A DNA stretch of 64,000 nucleotides. Source: Spirochaetales bacterium. GTDB taxonomy: Bacteria > Spirochaetota > Spirochaetia > Treponematales > UBA12059. The translations under genes were made by a program, and so were the position numbers. This document shows, piece by piece, positions 1 to 7,518 of the stretch (the first letter of the stretch is position 1; every line of letters starts with the position of its first letter). Where the stretch lies: NCBI GenBank assembly GCA_016928955.1, contig JAFGJV010000029.1, forward strand, positions 1 through 64,000, read 5' to 3'. Below the pieces are notes generated by a model. The model was not told the origin of the DNA and did no database searches. It was given only the letters and a program-made list of their open reading frames with translations.

Positions 1-87
1 GCGGGTTGCCCCGCCTTGCCGCTCGACTTGCATGCTTAAGACACGCCGCCAGCGTTCGTTCTGAGCCAGGATCAAACTCTCCATGAT
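1..87 (-). rRNA. 16S ribosomal RNA, 5' end (partial)
   Basis: The minus strand carries the universal 16S 5' sequence (AGAGTTTGATCCTGGCTCAG, reverse complement at 61-80), followed by the conserved helix sequence leading to GTCTTAAGCATGCAAGTCGAG. The mature 5' end is placed about seven bases upstream by analogy with E. coli. The rest of the rRNA operon lies to the left of the window. The sequence after the conserved block is of the kind seen in Treponema and relatives, which is the main taxonomic hint. Confidence 0.96.
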
Positions 88-310
88 GTATTCTTACGGT
101 CCGAAGACCGAAAGATTCATAGAAAGATATAAACGGTGCCTTGCTGCCGACACCTTTCGGCGCCGACCAAGGCGGGGCGCATTCTCGCTCCCCTTACCTG
201 TCCTGCTTCTTCCGTCCCTAATTCCTGTGTAAGATCCCTCGAGCCTACCCTCCAGCACGTTCCGTGCCAAATCTCGGCTCCAGCCACCTAGCTTCTTCCC
301 GCTAGGCGCG
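88..310 (-). other. rRNA operon leader
   Basis: This is the transcribed leader between the promoters and the 16S 5' end. It is richer in A/T than neighbouring genes and has short inverted stretches (for example around 137-165) that could form the leader half of the 16S processing stem. No open frame is convincing here. Confidence 0.6.
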
Positions 311-316
311 GCGATG

Positions 317-345
317 GTTATAGCGCAGGTTCAAAGTTCTGTCAA
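317..345 (-). promoter_or_regulatory. rRNA promoter P2 (proximal)
   Basis: TTGACA (340-345) and TATAAC (317-322) are separated by exactly 17 bases on the minus strand, a near-consensus sigma70-type promoter pointing into the 16S gene. Confidence 0.85.
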
Positions 346-349
346 GCGG

Positions 350-377
350 GTTGTACAGCACTTTCGAAAACCGTCAA
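350..377 (-). promoter_or_regulatory. possible additional rRNA promoter
   Basis: TTGACG (372-377) and TACAAC (350-355) with a 16-base spacer on the minus strand. It lies just upstream of P2 and nearly abuts its -35 box, so it may be weak or compete with P2. Confidence 0.4.
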
Positions 378-471
378 AAAAGAAGGTTTTGGCAGACCTG
401 CGTATAGCACCAACCCGGCGCGTTCCAAAAGCCGGCGTACGACCGGATCTGTTCAAAAGCGCGTGAAAAGC

Positions 472-500
472 ACCATAACAAAAGCGCGAAACCGTGTCAA
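472..500 (-). promoter_or_regulatory. rRNA promoter P1 (distal)
   Basis: TTGACA (495-500) and TATGGT (472-477) with a 17-base spacer on the minus strand. With P2 it makes a tandem arrangement typical of rRNA operons. It lies just downstream of the tRNA-Leu terminator, so the two units are separated. Confidence 0.75.
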
Positions 501-520
501 TGAGGAAGGAGAGTAGCTAT

Positions 521-557
521 AAAAAAACCGGACCGGGCAAAGCCCGATCCGGTTTTT
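521..557 (-). terminator. intrinsic terminator after tRNA-Leu
   Basis: An 11-position stem with one mismatch (528-538 with 542-552) and AAA loop is followed on the minus strand by seven T residues. The other flank has five T residues on the plus strand. It immediately follows the tRNA 3' end. Confidence 0.88.
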
Positions 558-638
558 GCGGCGAAGAGGACTTGAACCTCCATGCCTCTCGGCACTAGCA
601 CCTCAAGCTAGCGTGTCTACCAATTCCACCATCGCCGC
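557..638 (-). tRNA. tRNA-Leu (anticodon GAG)
   Basis: The minus strand folds as a class II tRNA. The acceptor strands GCGGCGA and TCGCCGC pair (632-638 with 558-564). The anticodon loop CTTGAGG gives GAG, there is a long variable arm, and the T-loop is GGTTCAAGTCC. The discriminator is A at 557 and CCA is not encoded. It has its own promoter and terminator. Confidence 0.95.
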
Positions 639-650
639 GTGGACGCTGGA

Positions 651-680
651 TGTATACCCGATGAGCGCGGTTTTTGTCAA
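651..680 (-). promoter_or_regulatory. tRNA-Leu promoter
   Basis: TTGACA (675-680) and TATACA (651-656) with an 18-base spacer on the minus strand, 12 bases upstream of the mature tRNA 5' end. Confidence 0.85.
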
Positions 681-714
681 GCGAGAGCGGTAGTGCCGGG
701 TCTTGTCGTACGGC

Positions 715-2439
715 TCAGCTCCCCCTACCCAGCCAGAAGGTCATGACGGCCAGACCCACGCCAAAGGCCACGAACAGCCCGTGGAAGGCCCGCGGGCGCT
801 CCCGCACCAGCTCCGCGAGGAAACGCCCGGGCTTGGTCAAAGCCAGGCCAAACAGCGCGGCGCCCGCTGATGTGATGGCCAGGCTTTTTAGAAGATTAGA
901 GGCCGAAAAAAGGTATGAAGGGACCGGGCCGCTAGCGTCGCCCCCCAAAAAACCGGCAACCAGAGCTGACACCACCGGCGCCGCCAGCCCGCCGGCAAGG
1001 CACAGAACCAGCAGGAACAGCTGGGCGGCCATCATGGAAGCCCTTGGCCGGAACCCGGCCACCGGAGGCGCGGGCCTTGAGCGACGAGAGGGCCAGAATA
1101 TCCTGGACAGCTTGATAAAGCTGGCCACCGTGCCGACCGACGCCACCGTCAACGCCAGCGTCGTCCAGCTTTGCCCAAGCGCGGATACGATGGCCGTCTT
1201 GCTCGCGTACCCGCTGAGGGGCGGGATGGCGCTGATGGCCAGGGCGCCCACGGCAAAGCTCAGCATGGTCACCGGGACGCGTTCACCTGCCGCCCGGAGG
1301 GTCGCGCCTGCGCCCCGCACCATGTACACGTCGCGCTCGCCCACAGCGTCGGTCGCCGTGCCCACGGACAGGAACAGAAGACCCTTGAACCAGGCGTGGT
1401 AGAGGGCGTGCAGGAAAGCGGCCGCCAGCAAAACCGCGCCCGCCGGGTCCCCGCGTCCCAAGGCAGTAACGCCCGCACCCCAGGCAGCGGTCACGTAGCC
1501 TATCTGGCTGATCGAGTGGTAGGCCAATAGTCGCTTGGCGTCGGTCTGGGACAAGGCGACGATCACGCCCCCGAGCGCCGTGAGCGCCCCGGCGTAACAG
1601 GCCAGCTCGCCTATGGCCGCCCCCGTGGGCAGGGCCAGCAGGAACCGCGACAGCGCGAACAGCGGCGTCTTTATGAGCACGCCGGACAGCACGGCGGACA
1701 CGGCATGCGCCGCCAGGGCATGGGCGTCGGGCAACCACCCGTACAGGGGCATGACGGCCACCCGCAGGGCCACGGCCGCCGCTATGGACGCCACGGACGC
1801 CCGGGCCAGGGCTCCGCCGCCGTCAGCCAGCGCGGCCAGGCCGCCTGCTATGCCCTGGTAGGACAGGGAACCTGTCAGACGGTACAGGCCGTACACGCCA
1901 AGCAGGAAAAACACCATGGCGGCCGCGCTCACCATCAGGTAGGAAAAGGCCGCCAGGTAGGCGCCCGGCTTTTCCGACCAGGCCACCAGGACATAGGATG
2001 CCATGCCCAGGACTTCCAGGCACACAAAAAGGTTGAACACGTCGGTGGTGCTAATGGCCGCGGACAAAGAAGCCGCCTGTATCAGGAATATGGCGGTGAA
2101 ACCCGGCCCCCGGGGACCCGCTCCCAACGAATACACCCAGGCGGCCCCAGCCACGGAAAAACCCAGCACGTTCACCAGCCAGGCAAGCCCGTCAAAGCGG
2201 TAGCCTATGCCCAGAAGCCCGTTCCACGCGCCATACACCCCGGTGTACACCTCGGCGCCGAGCAGTCCGGGCGCCAGGGCGACAAGGGCTGCCCAAGGCA
2301 GGGCCAGACCTATAAATGCGCCCGCGTACTCCAGCGCGCGGCTCGGGGCGGCTGCTTTGACGGCTTTGGCCACCATGGCCAGGGCGGCGCCCGCAAGCGG
2401 CAGGAAGACGGGCAGGGACGCCAGGTCAGAAGGGGCCAT
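715..2439 (-). CDS. mnhD: Mrp-type cation/proton antiporter subunit D
   Basis: This is a polytopic membrane protein of 574 residues and about 14 membrane segments, of the proton-pumping NADH-quinone oxidoreductase antiporter family (NuoN/MrpD-like). Family hallmarks visible include the charged central helix region around LSQTDAKRLLAYHSISQIGY and the preceding conserved Lys and His residues. It is the last gene of the antiporter cluster and overlaps the 3' end of mnhC by 14 bases. Mrp complexes exchange cytoplasmic Na+ (or K+) for external protons. No second large antiporter subunit (MnhA) is present. No clear terminator separates it from the downstream tRNA promoter. Confidence 0.92.
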   Translation of the reverse strand: MAPSDLASLPVFLPLAGAALAMVAKAVKAAAPSRALEYAGAFIGLALPWAALVALAPGLLGAEVYTGVYGAWNGLLGIGYRFDGLAWLVNVLGFSVAGAAWVYSLGAGPRGPGFTAIFLIQAASLSAAISTTDVFNLFVCLEVLGMASYVLVAWSEKPGAYLAAFSYLMVSAAAMVFFLLGVYGLYRLTGSLSYQGIAGGLAALADGGGALARASVASIAAAVALRVAVMPLYGWLPDAHALAAHAVSAVLSGVLIKTPLFALSRFLLALPTGAAIGELACYAGALTALGGVIVALSQTDAKRLLAYHSISQIGYVTAAWGAGVTALGRGDPAGAVLLAAAFLHALYHAWFKGLLFLSVGTATDAVGERDVYMVRGAGATLRAAGERVPVTMLSFAVGALAISAIPPLSGYASKTAIVSALGQSWTTLALTVASVGTVASFIKLSRIFWPSRRSRPAPPVAGFRPRASMMAAQLFLLVLCLAGGLAAPVVSALVAGFLGGDASGPVPSYLFSASNLLKSLAITSAGAALFGLALTKPGRFLAELVRERPRAFHGLFVAFGVGLAVMTFWLGRGS

Positions 2440-2770
2440 GCCTGAGCCTTTCTTTGATCGTGTCTATGTCAAAACTGCCCGTGGCCCGGTGGAGCCTGAA
2501 GGCCATGCCCAGGGCCAGGGCCGTGACGCACACGCCTATCACTATGGCCGTCAGCATGAGCGCCTGGGGTACGGGGTCGACGATATCGGCGACGCCGGCG
2601 TCCATGATGGGCGCGGCCGTGCCCGAGCGGCTTCCTTCCATGACGAACAGCAGGACCACTGCCGAGTTCAGGATGGACAAGCCGAACACCTTTTTGACCA
2701 GGTTCCGCTTGGCCACCACGCCCCACAGCCCGACCAGAAACAGCATGCCTACCAGCAGACGGGCTACCAT
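2426..2770 (-). CDS. mnhC: Mrp antiporter subunit C (NuoK-like)
   Basis: A small membrane protein of 114 residues with three hydrophobic helices, in the NuoK/MrpC family. The segment NRNLVKKVFGLSILNSAV-like (residues 20-38) and DPVPQALMLTAIVIGVCVTA match the conserved MrpC core, including the DPLPQALVLTAIVI-type motif. I start it at the ATG at 2770, because the upstream in-frame codons lie within mnhB. It overlaps both neighbours, so translation is probably coupled. Confidence 0.92.
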   Translation of the reverse strand: MVARLLVGMLFLVGLWGVVAKRNLVKKVFGLSILNSAVVLLFVMEGSRSGTAAPIMDAGVADIVDPVPQALMLTAIVIGVCVTALALGMAFRLHRATGSFDIDTIKERLRHGPF

Positions 2771-3492
2771 GGTTCGTTTGCCTCCGCCAGCATGGCCACG
2801 CACATGAGGCTGATGCCCGCGCCAACCTTGAGCCCTATGAGCGCGTTAAGGACGACGATGGATACCACAGGCGACGCGCCCGGCAGGGGATTGCCCATAA
2901 AACCGGACCCGGTGACCAGCCCAAGTCCAACCGCCAGCATGATGACCAGAAAAGACAGGGCCTCCACGGCCGCAAGGGTTCCTGCCCGCGTAATGCGCGG
3001 CCCGTGCGACGATCGCCGGCCGAGCGACAAAAAGACGATGCCGGACGCCACCACCACGCCGCCTTGGAATCCCCCGCCGGGCGAGATGTGTCCGAACATC
3101 ATGACGTACACGCCGAATACCAGCACCACAGGACCGAGCTTGCCCGTTACCACGTCCAGAAGCTCGGTCCGCCGCCGAGCCGCGCCGCCGAACCGGGTGT
3201 CGGCAGCACCTCCGCGCGCGTCCCCGGCCGACGCTATCATGCCAATGGCGCCCGTCACGGCCACCAGGAGGACAATGGCCTCCCCCAGGGTGTCATAGGC
3301 GCGGTAGCCAAGGTAAATGGCGCTGACCAGGTTTTGCGCCCCGGACTCAGCCTGCCCGCGGGCCTCAAGATAGTCTCCCGGGGCAAGCGGCCACGGCGAG
3401 TCCCCGGCGACCACGGGCCACAGCACCAGGGCGGACAGGGCCATGAGGGACAGGGCTCCCAGGATCGGACCGGCCGCTTGTGCTCGCCTCAT
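2764..3492 (-). CDS. mnhB: MbhE-like/MnhB fusion subunit of Mrp antiporter
   Basis: A membrane protein of 242 residues. The N-terminal ~90 residues resemble the short MbhE-type subunit (conserved YRAYDTLGEAIVLL). The C-terminal ~150 residues are MnhB (FGHISPGGGFQGGVVVA core). In Mbh-type clusters of archaea and Thermotogae these are usually separate (MbhE, MbhF), so this looks like a fusion. The start ATG overlaps the stop of the DUF4040 gene as ATGA. Upstream codons in the frame fall inside that gene and are rejected. Confidence 0.88.
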   Translation of the reverse strand: MRRAQAAGPILGALSLMALSALVLWPVVAGDSPWPLAPGDYLEARGQAESGAQNLVSAIYLGYRAYDTLGEAIVLLVAVTGAIGMIASAGDARGGAADTRFGGAARRRTELLDVVTGKLGPVVLVFGVYVMMFGHISPGGGFQGGVVVASGIVFLSLGRRSSHGPRITRAGTLAAVEALSFLVIMLAVGLGLVTGSGFMGNPLPGASPVVSIVVLNALIGLKVGAGISLMCVAMLAEANEPW

Positions 3493-3725
3493 TGCGCCTT
3501 GTCCTTCCGCTCGGTGGCCTTGATTGCCCACACATACACCACCGTGGACACGCCGGCTCCCACGGCCGCCTCGGTGATGGCCACGTCCGGCGCCTCGAAC
3601 AGGAAAAACAGCATGGCGCACAGCAGGCTCAGCCCCGACAGGGCCAGAACGCCATGGAGAAGGTCGCCGCTCCGGAGCGAGTACACGGCCAGCGCGACAA
3701 CCAGGCCCAGGATGAACTCAACCAT
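3489..3725 (-). CDS. DUF4040/MbhD-like antiporter subunit
   Basis: This 78-residue membrane protein has three hydrophobic segments and the conserved APDVAITEAAVGAG motif. The motif is found in MbhD, DUF4040 proteins and the C-terminal part of full-length MnhA. In this cluster it stands in for the missing C-terminal piece of MnhA. An AGGA sequence 8-10 bases upstream supports the ATG at 3725 rather than the one at 3740. It overlaps the end of mnhG. Confidence 0.88.
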   Translation of the reverse strand: MVEFILGLVVALAVYSLRSGDLLHGVLALSGLSLLCAMLFFLFEAPDVAITEAAVGAGVSTVVYVWAIKATERKDKAQ

Positions 3726-4089
3726 CGGCGCCGTCCTCATGCCCGGGAGCCGGCCTGCGAAGCCAGCGCCGCGGAGGCGCTGGCGCCTTCCAGGGGTCTA
3801 TGCCGGAATTCCAGGCGAAGCGCGCCACGATATGGCCGCCCGTGGGACTGGACACCAGGAAGAACACGATGATGACGACGAGCCTGGCGGCCACGTCCCA
3901 GCTCGGGGCAAGGGCCAGAGCGCCCACCATGATGGAAAACACGGCCGTGGTCCCGCACAATGAGGACGCGTGCATCTTTGCGTAGGGATCCGGGAAGCGG
4001 TACAAACCCACCATGCCCACGGCCCCGAACACCCAGGCAACGGCAAAGGCAACCAAGGCGGCTATGGTCCTGATCGTGTCCACCGTCAC
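3718..4089 (-). CDS. mnhG: Mrp antiporter subunit G
   Basis: This 123-residue protein has three membrane helices and the MnhG signature, including GLYRFPDPYAKMHASS and SSPTGGH. The start is a GTG at 4089 that overlaps the mnhF stop as GTGA; a second in-frame GTG two codons later is possible. The proline- and charge-rich C-terminal tail after DPWKAP extends slightly beyond the usual family end. Its role in the complex is structural or assembly-related in the known systems. Confidence 0.88.
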   Translation of the reverse strand: MTVDTIRTIAALVAFAVAWVFGAVGMVGLYRFPDPYAKMHASSLCGTTAVFSIMVGALALAPSWDVAARLVVIIVFFLVSSPTGGHIVARFAWNSGIDPWKAPAPPRRWLRRPAPGHEDGADG

Positions 4090-4352
4090 TCCTTGTCGTC
4101 GTCCATGGGCTTGTCGCGCAGGAACCGTGCCACGGCGAGCAAGCCAAGGAAGCCAAAGATGTCGTATACCAGGGCCACGTCCAGGTAGATGGCGCGCCCC
4201 TCGTCCACGCCCTTGATGACCAGAAAGGCCAGGGCCAATGCCGACAGGACATTGAGCGCTATCAGCCGCTCGGCTGCGCCCGATCCGAACACAAGCTTGA
4301 CCAGGGCCAGGGCCGCGCACGCCACGATGAACCACTGCGTCGCGTCCAGCAT
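4086..4352 (-). CDS. mnhF: Mrp antiporter subunit F
   Basis: This 88-residue protein with three membrane segments is in the MrpF family, shown by the RLIALNVLSA and AIYLDVALVYDIFGFLG patterns. I prefer the ATG at 4352, which has AAGGA closely upstream. A GTG at 4370, overlapping the end of mnhE, would add six residues. In characterised Mrp systems MrpF is an obligate small subunit. Confidence 0.86.
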   Translation of the reverse strand: MLDATQWFIVACAALALVKLVFGSGAAERLIALNVLSALALAFLVIKGVDEGRAIYLDVALVYDIFGFLGLLAVARFLRDKPMDDDKE

Positions 4353-4360
4353 GATGTCCT

Positions 4361-4873
4361 TCACGACCACACCCTCTTCAGCCGCTCCTCAAAGCGCCCC
4401 TTGACCAGGTCGCCGGCGGCCCTGGAGTGCCGCGTGGTGGCCAAGAGCCAGTGCACGGTCAGGTGGTCGTCGTTGAGGTCCAGCGTGATGGTTCCGGGCG
4501 TCAGGGTTATGGCGTTGGCTATGACCATTCTGGCCAGGTCAGAATTGAGGCGCGTGCGGAAATGGACCACCCGCGGGCTGATCCTGCCCGTTATGACAGC
4601 CGCCAGTACGGCAAAGCTGGACGCGTACATGCTGTATATCAGGAAAGCCAGAAAACCCGCCAGGGCCAGAGGCCTGGGAGCAAAGGACCTGAGCGACGCC
4701 TCGTGGCCGGCTATGAACTGTCCGTGGGTCAGGGCCGCGACCGCCAGGGAACCTACGGCGCCGGTCAGCAGGGAGAACAGGTCGGCGCTCGCCGTGAACA
4801 CCAGCCACAGGGCGTAGAGCACCAGGGCGGTAATGGACATGCGGATGAGGCGCCAGGCGCGATCCGGCTTCAT
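4361..4873 (-). CDS. mnhE: Mrp antiporter subunit E
   Basis: A 170-residue protein with N-terminal membrane helices and a cytoplasmic C-terminal domain. The motif ANAITLTPGTITLDLNDDHLTVHWL is the MnhE signature. It is the first antiporter gene, three bases after the stop of the EIIA-like gene, so the antiporter is co-transcribed with the regulators upstream. The order E-F-G-D4040-(E/B)-C-D is that of the Mbh/Mrp type rather than the MnhA-G type of Bacillus. Confidence 0.9.
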   Translation of the reverse strand: MKPDRAWRLIRMSITALVLYALWLVFTASADLFSLLTGAVGSLAVAALTHGQFIAGHEASLRSFAPRPLALAGFLAFLIYSMYASSFAVLAAVITGRISPRVVHFRTRLNSDLARMVIANAITLTPGTITLDLNDDHLTVHWLLATTRHSRAAGDLVKGRFEERLKRVWS

Positions 4874-4876
4874 CGT

Positions 4877-5335
4877 TTACTCGTCCCGCTCCCGGATCAG
4901 GCTGGTCAGGGCATCGGTGTCCCGTGCGGCCTTGGCGGCGTCACGGAACGCAGGGTCGTGCATGAAGCGCGCCAGCTTGGACAGGAGCTTGAGGTGGAGC
5001 CCGGCGCAGTTTTTGGGGCCGGCAAGAAGGAACACCAGCGTCGCTCCCCGGCCGTCAGGCGCCCCAAAATCCACCGGATTCTTGAACGTGGCCACCGCTA
5101 TGGCTGTGGACTCAAGCGCGTCCGACTGGGCGTGCGGCACCGCGCAGCCCTCCTCAAGTCCGGTGGGGGTAAGGCGCTCCCTGGCAAGCACGTCCCCCAG
5201 GAGTTTCCGTTCGTCCTTGAGCTTGCCGGCCCCGGCCAAGAGTCCCACAAGCGTCGTGATCGCCTCAGTCGAACTGGACGCGTCGAGCCCGGAGGCCACG
5301 CACCCAGGATCGAGGTAATCGCTGACAAGCGCCAC
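4877..5335 (-). CDS. PTS EIIA (PtsN)-like regulatory protein
   Basis: This 152-residue protein is a PTS EIIA type-2 domain of the fructose/nitrogen class. The phospho-acceptor histidine is in GCAVPHAQ (about residue 65) and VFLLAGPKNCAGLHLKLLSKLA matches the second half of the fold. No EIIB or EIIC is nearby, so a regulatory rather than sugar-transport role is likely. PtsN-type proteins control K+ and other transport in other bacteria. A strong AGGAGG precedes the GTG start, two bases after the PII-like gene. Its place next to an ion antiporter suggests it senses PEP/energy status for that system (inference). Confidence 0.85.
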   Translation of the reverse strand: MALVSDYLDPGCVASGLDASSSTEAITTLVGLLAGAGKLKDERKLLGDVLARERLTPTGLEEGCAVPHAQSDALESTAIAVATFKNPVDFGAPDGRGATLVFLLAGPKNCAGLHLKLLSKLARFMHDPAFRDAAKAARDTDALTSLIRERDE

Positions 5336-5337
5336 GC

Positions 5338-5685
5338 CTACACCTCCTCTTCCTCTCGCACAAGCCCCGTGGACCAGTCCACGGGAATGGTGAACATGAT
5401 GCCGGTGCCCGGATTGTCCAGACCGCCCACCACCTCGTCCACCAGACGTTTGAGCTTCTCGACCACCGCCTCGTTCCTGATGACGGACAGTATGGTCTTG
5501 TTGTACGGCTTGTTGCCCTTCATGAATTCCTTGAAGTCTGCGAAGATCGGGACCTCATAGGCCAGAAAGCGCCCCATGCCCTCGGAGTCCAGGATGGTGG
5601 CTCCGGCCACGCCGGCCTCCACGTACGCCTCCAGGACATCTTCCATGTACTCTTCCTTGTTGAGCACGAACACCAAGAGCTTCAT
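5338..5685 (-). CDS. PII-like signalling protein
   Basis: A 115-residue protein with the size and beta-alpha-beta pattern of a PII/CutA-type ferredoxin-like trimer. It starts MKLLVFVLNKEEYMEDVLEA and has a variable T-loop region around residues 35-60. It lacks the GlnB uridylylation tyrosine motif, so it belongs with the divergent PII-like proteins (SbtB-like group) often found next to transporters. It sits between a SulP transporter and the EIIA/Mrp genes and has its own promoter. The effector (adenine nucleotide, bicarbonate or other) cannot be told from the sequence. Confidence 0.78.
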   Translation of the reverse strand: MKLLVFVLNKEEYMEDVLEAYVEAGVAGATILDSEGMGRFLAYEVPIFADFKEFMKGNKPYNKTILSVIRNEAVVEKLKRLVDEVVGGLDNPGTGIMFTIPVDWSTGLVREEEEV

Positions 5686-5701
5686 CGAGGCCCCCTGGAC
5701 C

Positions 5702-5730
5702 AGTATCGGGCCAGGCGGCCCAAGCGTCAA
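5702..5730 (-). promoter_or_regulatory. promoter of the PII-like/EIIA/Mrp unit
   Basis: TTGACG (5725-5730), 17 bases, GATACT (5702-5707) on the minus strand, 16 bases before the start of the PII-like gene. The antiporter genes can therefore be expressed independently of SulP. Confidence 0.65.
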
Positions 5731-5764
5731 ACGGAAAAACCTCCGGGCCGGCCCAAAGGGCGCC

Positions 5765-7459
5765 TTAGCCCCTGGCTGTGCCCTCGGCCAGAATGGTCCT
5801 CGCGCGCGCGATGGCCAGGCCTATGTTCGGGCACGCGTTTTCCGGCCCGAGTTCTGCTGCAAAACCGCTTCGCTCCATGGCCGCCCGAGGCTGGTCGTTG
5901 ACTCCGGAGAGCACCAGGCGAGTACCGCGCCGCTCGCAATGGCGCCTGAAGGCCGACAGGGCGTTCAGGGCCGTGGCGTCTATGGCCGGCACCCGGCGCA
6001 TGCGCAGTATGAACACGTCCGGCGGCCTTTCCAGCTGGTCCAGGGTGTCCTGCAGGTAGTCGGCCGTGCCGAAGAAAAACGGGCCGTTGATCTCGTATAT
6101 CTCGGTTCCCGGAGGCACGTCCTTGGCGTCGTCCGGAGCGGGGGCCGTGTCAGCGTCCAGGAGATTGTGCACGGGACCTATGGACGTGGTCTCCACCGCG
6201 CGCCTTAAGAACAGGAAGATGGCCAGGAACACGCCCACCTCCACGGCCACGGTCAGGTCTATGGCCACGGTCAGGGCAAAAGTGACCAGCATGACGGCCA
6301 GGTCGCTTTTTGGGGCGGTGCGCATGTTCACGAACCTGCGGAGCTCGCTCATGTCCCAGGCCACCACCAGGAGTATGGCCGCCAGGGCCGCAAGGGGTAT
6401 GGCCGACGCCAGTCCGCTGGCGAACAGGGTAAAGGCCAGGAGGACCAGCGCGTGTACCAGGCCGGACACGGGGGACACGGCCCCGTTCTTGATGTTGGCC
6501 GCCGTGCGGGCTATGGCCCCGGTGGCGGGCAGTCCCCCGAAGAAGCTGGACAGTATGTTGCCCGTGCCCTGGGCCACGAGTTCCATGTTGGCGTTGTGCC
6601 GGTCGCCGGTCATGCCGTCGGCCACCACGGCAGACAGGAGGGACTCTATGGCCCCAAGCAGGGCTATGGTCAGGGCGGAGGGAAAGATGGCGCGTATGGT
6701 CGCCCAATCCAGGGTCGGGAAACTGAAAGCGGGCAGACCAGACGGCATGGCTCCGTAGCGCGAGCCGATGGTCTCCACCGGCAGCTTGAACGCCCATGCC
6801 GCCAGCCCGGCGGCGCTTATGGCGATGATGGCCGCCGGCAGCCTGGGAGCCAGCTTGCGGAGAAGGAAAATGGTCAGGATGGTACCGGCGCCCAGCGCGA
6901 GGGCCCAGGGACTGACGCTCCCGATATGCGTGACCGTCTGGCCTATACGCTCGAAGAATTCGGAACCGTAGTCCGGTATGGTCAGGCCGAAGAAATCCTT
7001 GAGCTGGCCGCCGGCTATGATAAGGCCTATGCCCGTGGTAAAGCCCGTGGTCACCGGGTATGGAATGAACTTGATGAGCTTGCCGAGACCCGACAGGCCC
7101 ATGGCCACCAGCATGAGTCCTGCCATGAACGTGGCCATGATCAGTCCGCCCATGCCGTGCTGGGCGATGACGCCGGCTATGATGACGACAAAGGCGCCAG
7201 TAGGCCCGGACACCTGGTAGCGGCTGCCACCGAGCAGCGATATGGAAAAGCCAGCGATGATGGCCGTCCACAGGCCCTGGGCAGGGGTGCCGCCCGCGCC
7301 GATGGAAAAGGCCACCGCCAGGGGCAGGGCTATGACGCCGACGGTCAGGCCGGCAAAAACGTCCTTGCCCAGCTGGACGGGGCCATAGCCGGTCCGCAGG
7401 GAGCTTAGCAGTTTGGGGACAAAGTCGCTCGACGACGAAAGAGAAAATTTGCTTGCCAT
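5765..7459 (-). CDS. SulP family anion transporter with STAS domain
   Basis: A 564-residue membrane transporter with 10-14 hydrophobic segments and a C-terminal STAS domain (about residues 440-560, with FILRMRRVPAIDATALNAL). The conserved N-terminal SulP pattern VGVIALPLAVAFSIGAG is clear. The family includes sulfate permeases and the Na+-dependent bicarbonate transporter BicA. Substrate cannot be read directly. Co-localisation with a PII-like protein and a Na+/H+ antiporter favours Na+-coupled uptake, bicarbonate being the most attractive candidate (inference). The ATG at 7459 lies 9 bases after a -10 box, so the mRNA is almost leaderless. Confidence 0.9.
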   Translation of the reverse strand: MASKFSLSSSSDFVPKLLSSLRTGYGPVQLGKDVFAGLTVGVIALPLAVAFSIGAGGTPAQGLWTAIIAGFSISLLGGSRYQVSGPTGAFVVIIAGVIAQHGMGGLIMATFMAGLMLVAMGLSGLGKLIKFIPYPVTTGFTTGIGLIIAGGQLKDFFGLTIPDYGSEFFERIGQTVTHIGSVSPWALALGAGTILTIFLLRKLAPRLPAAIIAISAAGLAAWAFKLPVETIGSRYGAMPSGLPAFSFPTLDWATIRAIFPSALTIALLGAIESLLSAVVADGMTGDRHNANMELVAQGTGNILSSFFGGLPATGAIARTAANIKNGAVSPVSGLVHALVLLAFTLFASGLASAIPLAALAAILLVVAWDMSELRRFVNMRTAPKSDLAVMLVTFALTVAIDLTVAVEVGVFLAIFLFLRRAVETTSIGPVHNLLDADTAPAPDDAKDVPPGTEIYEINGPFFFGTADYLQDTLDQLERPPDVFILRMRRVPAIDATALNALSAFRRHCERRGTRLVLSGVNDQPRAAMERSGFAAELGPENACPNIGLAIARARTILAEGTARG

Positions 7460-7468
7460 GATGCGTCG

Positions 7469-7497
7469 ACTATATGCCTCTCCTAAAACTTGGGCAA
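7469..7497 (-). promoter_or_regulatory. SulP promoter, near-leaderless
   Basis: TTGCCC (7492-7497), 17 bases, TATAGT (7469-7474) on the minus strand. The start codon follows 9 bases after the -10 box. The AGGAG in this stretch lies inside the spacer and would not be transcribed. Confidence 0.75.
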
Positions 7498-7518
7498 GCG
7501 GAGGTGGGCATATGTCCA

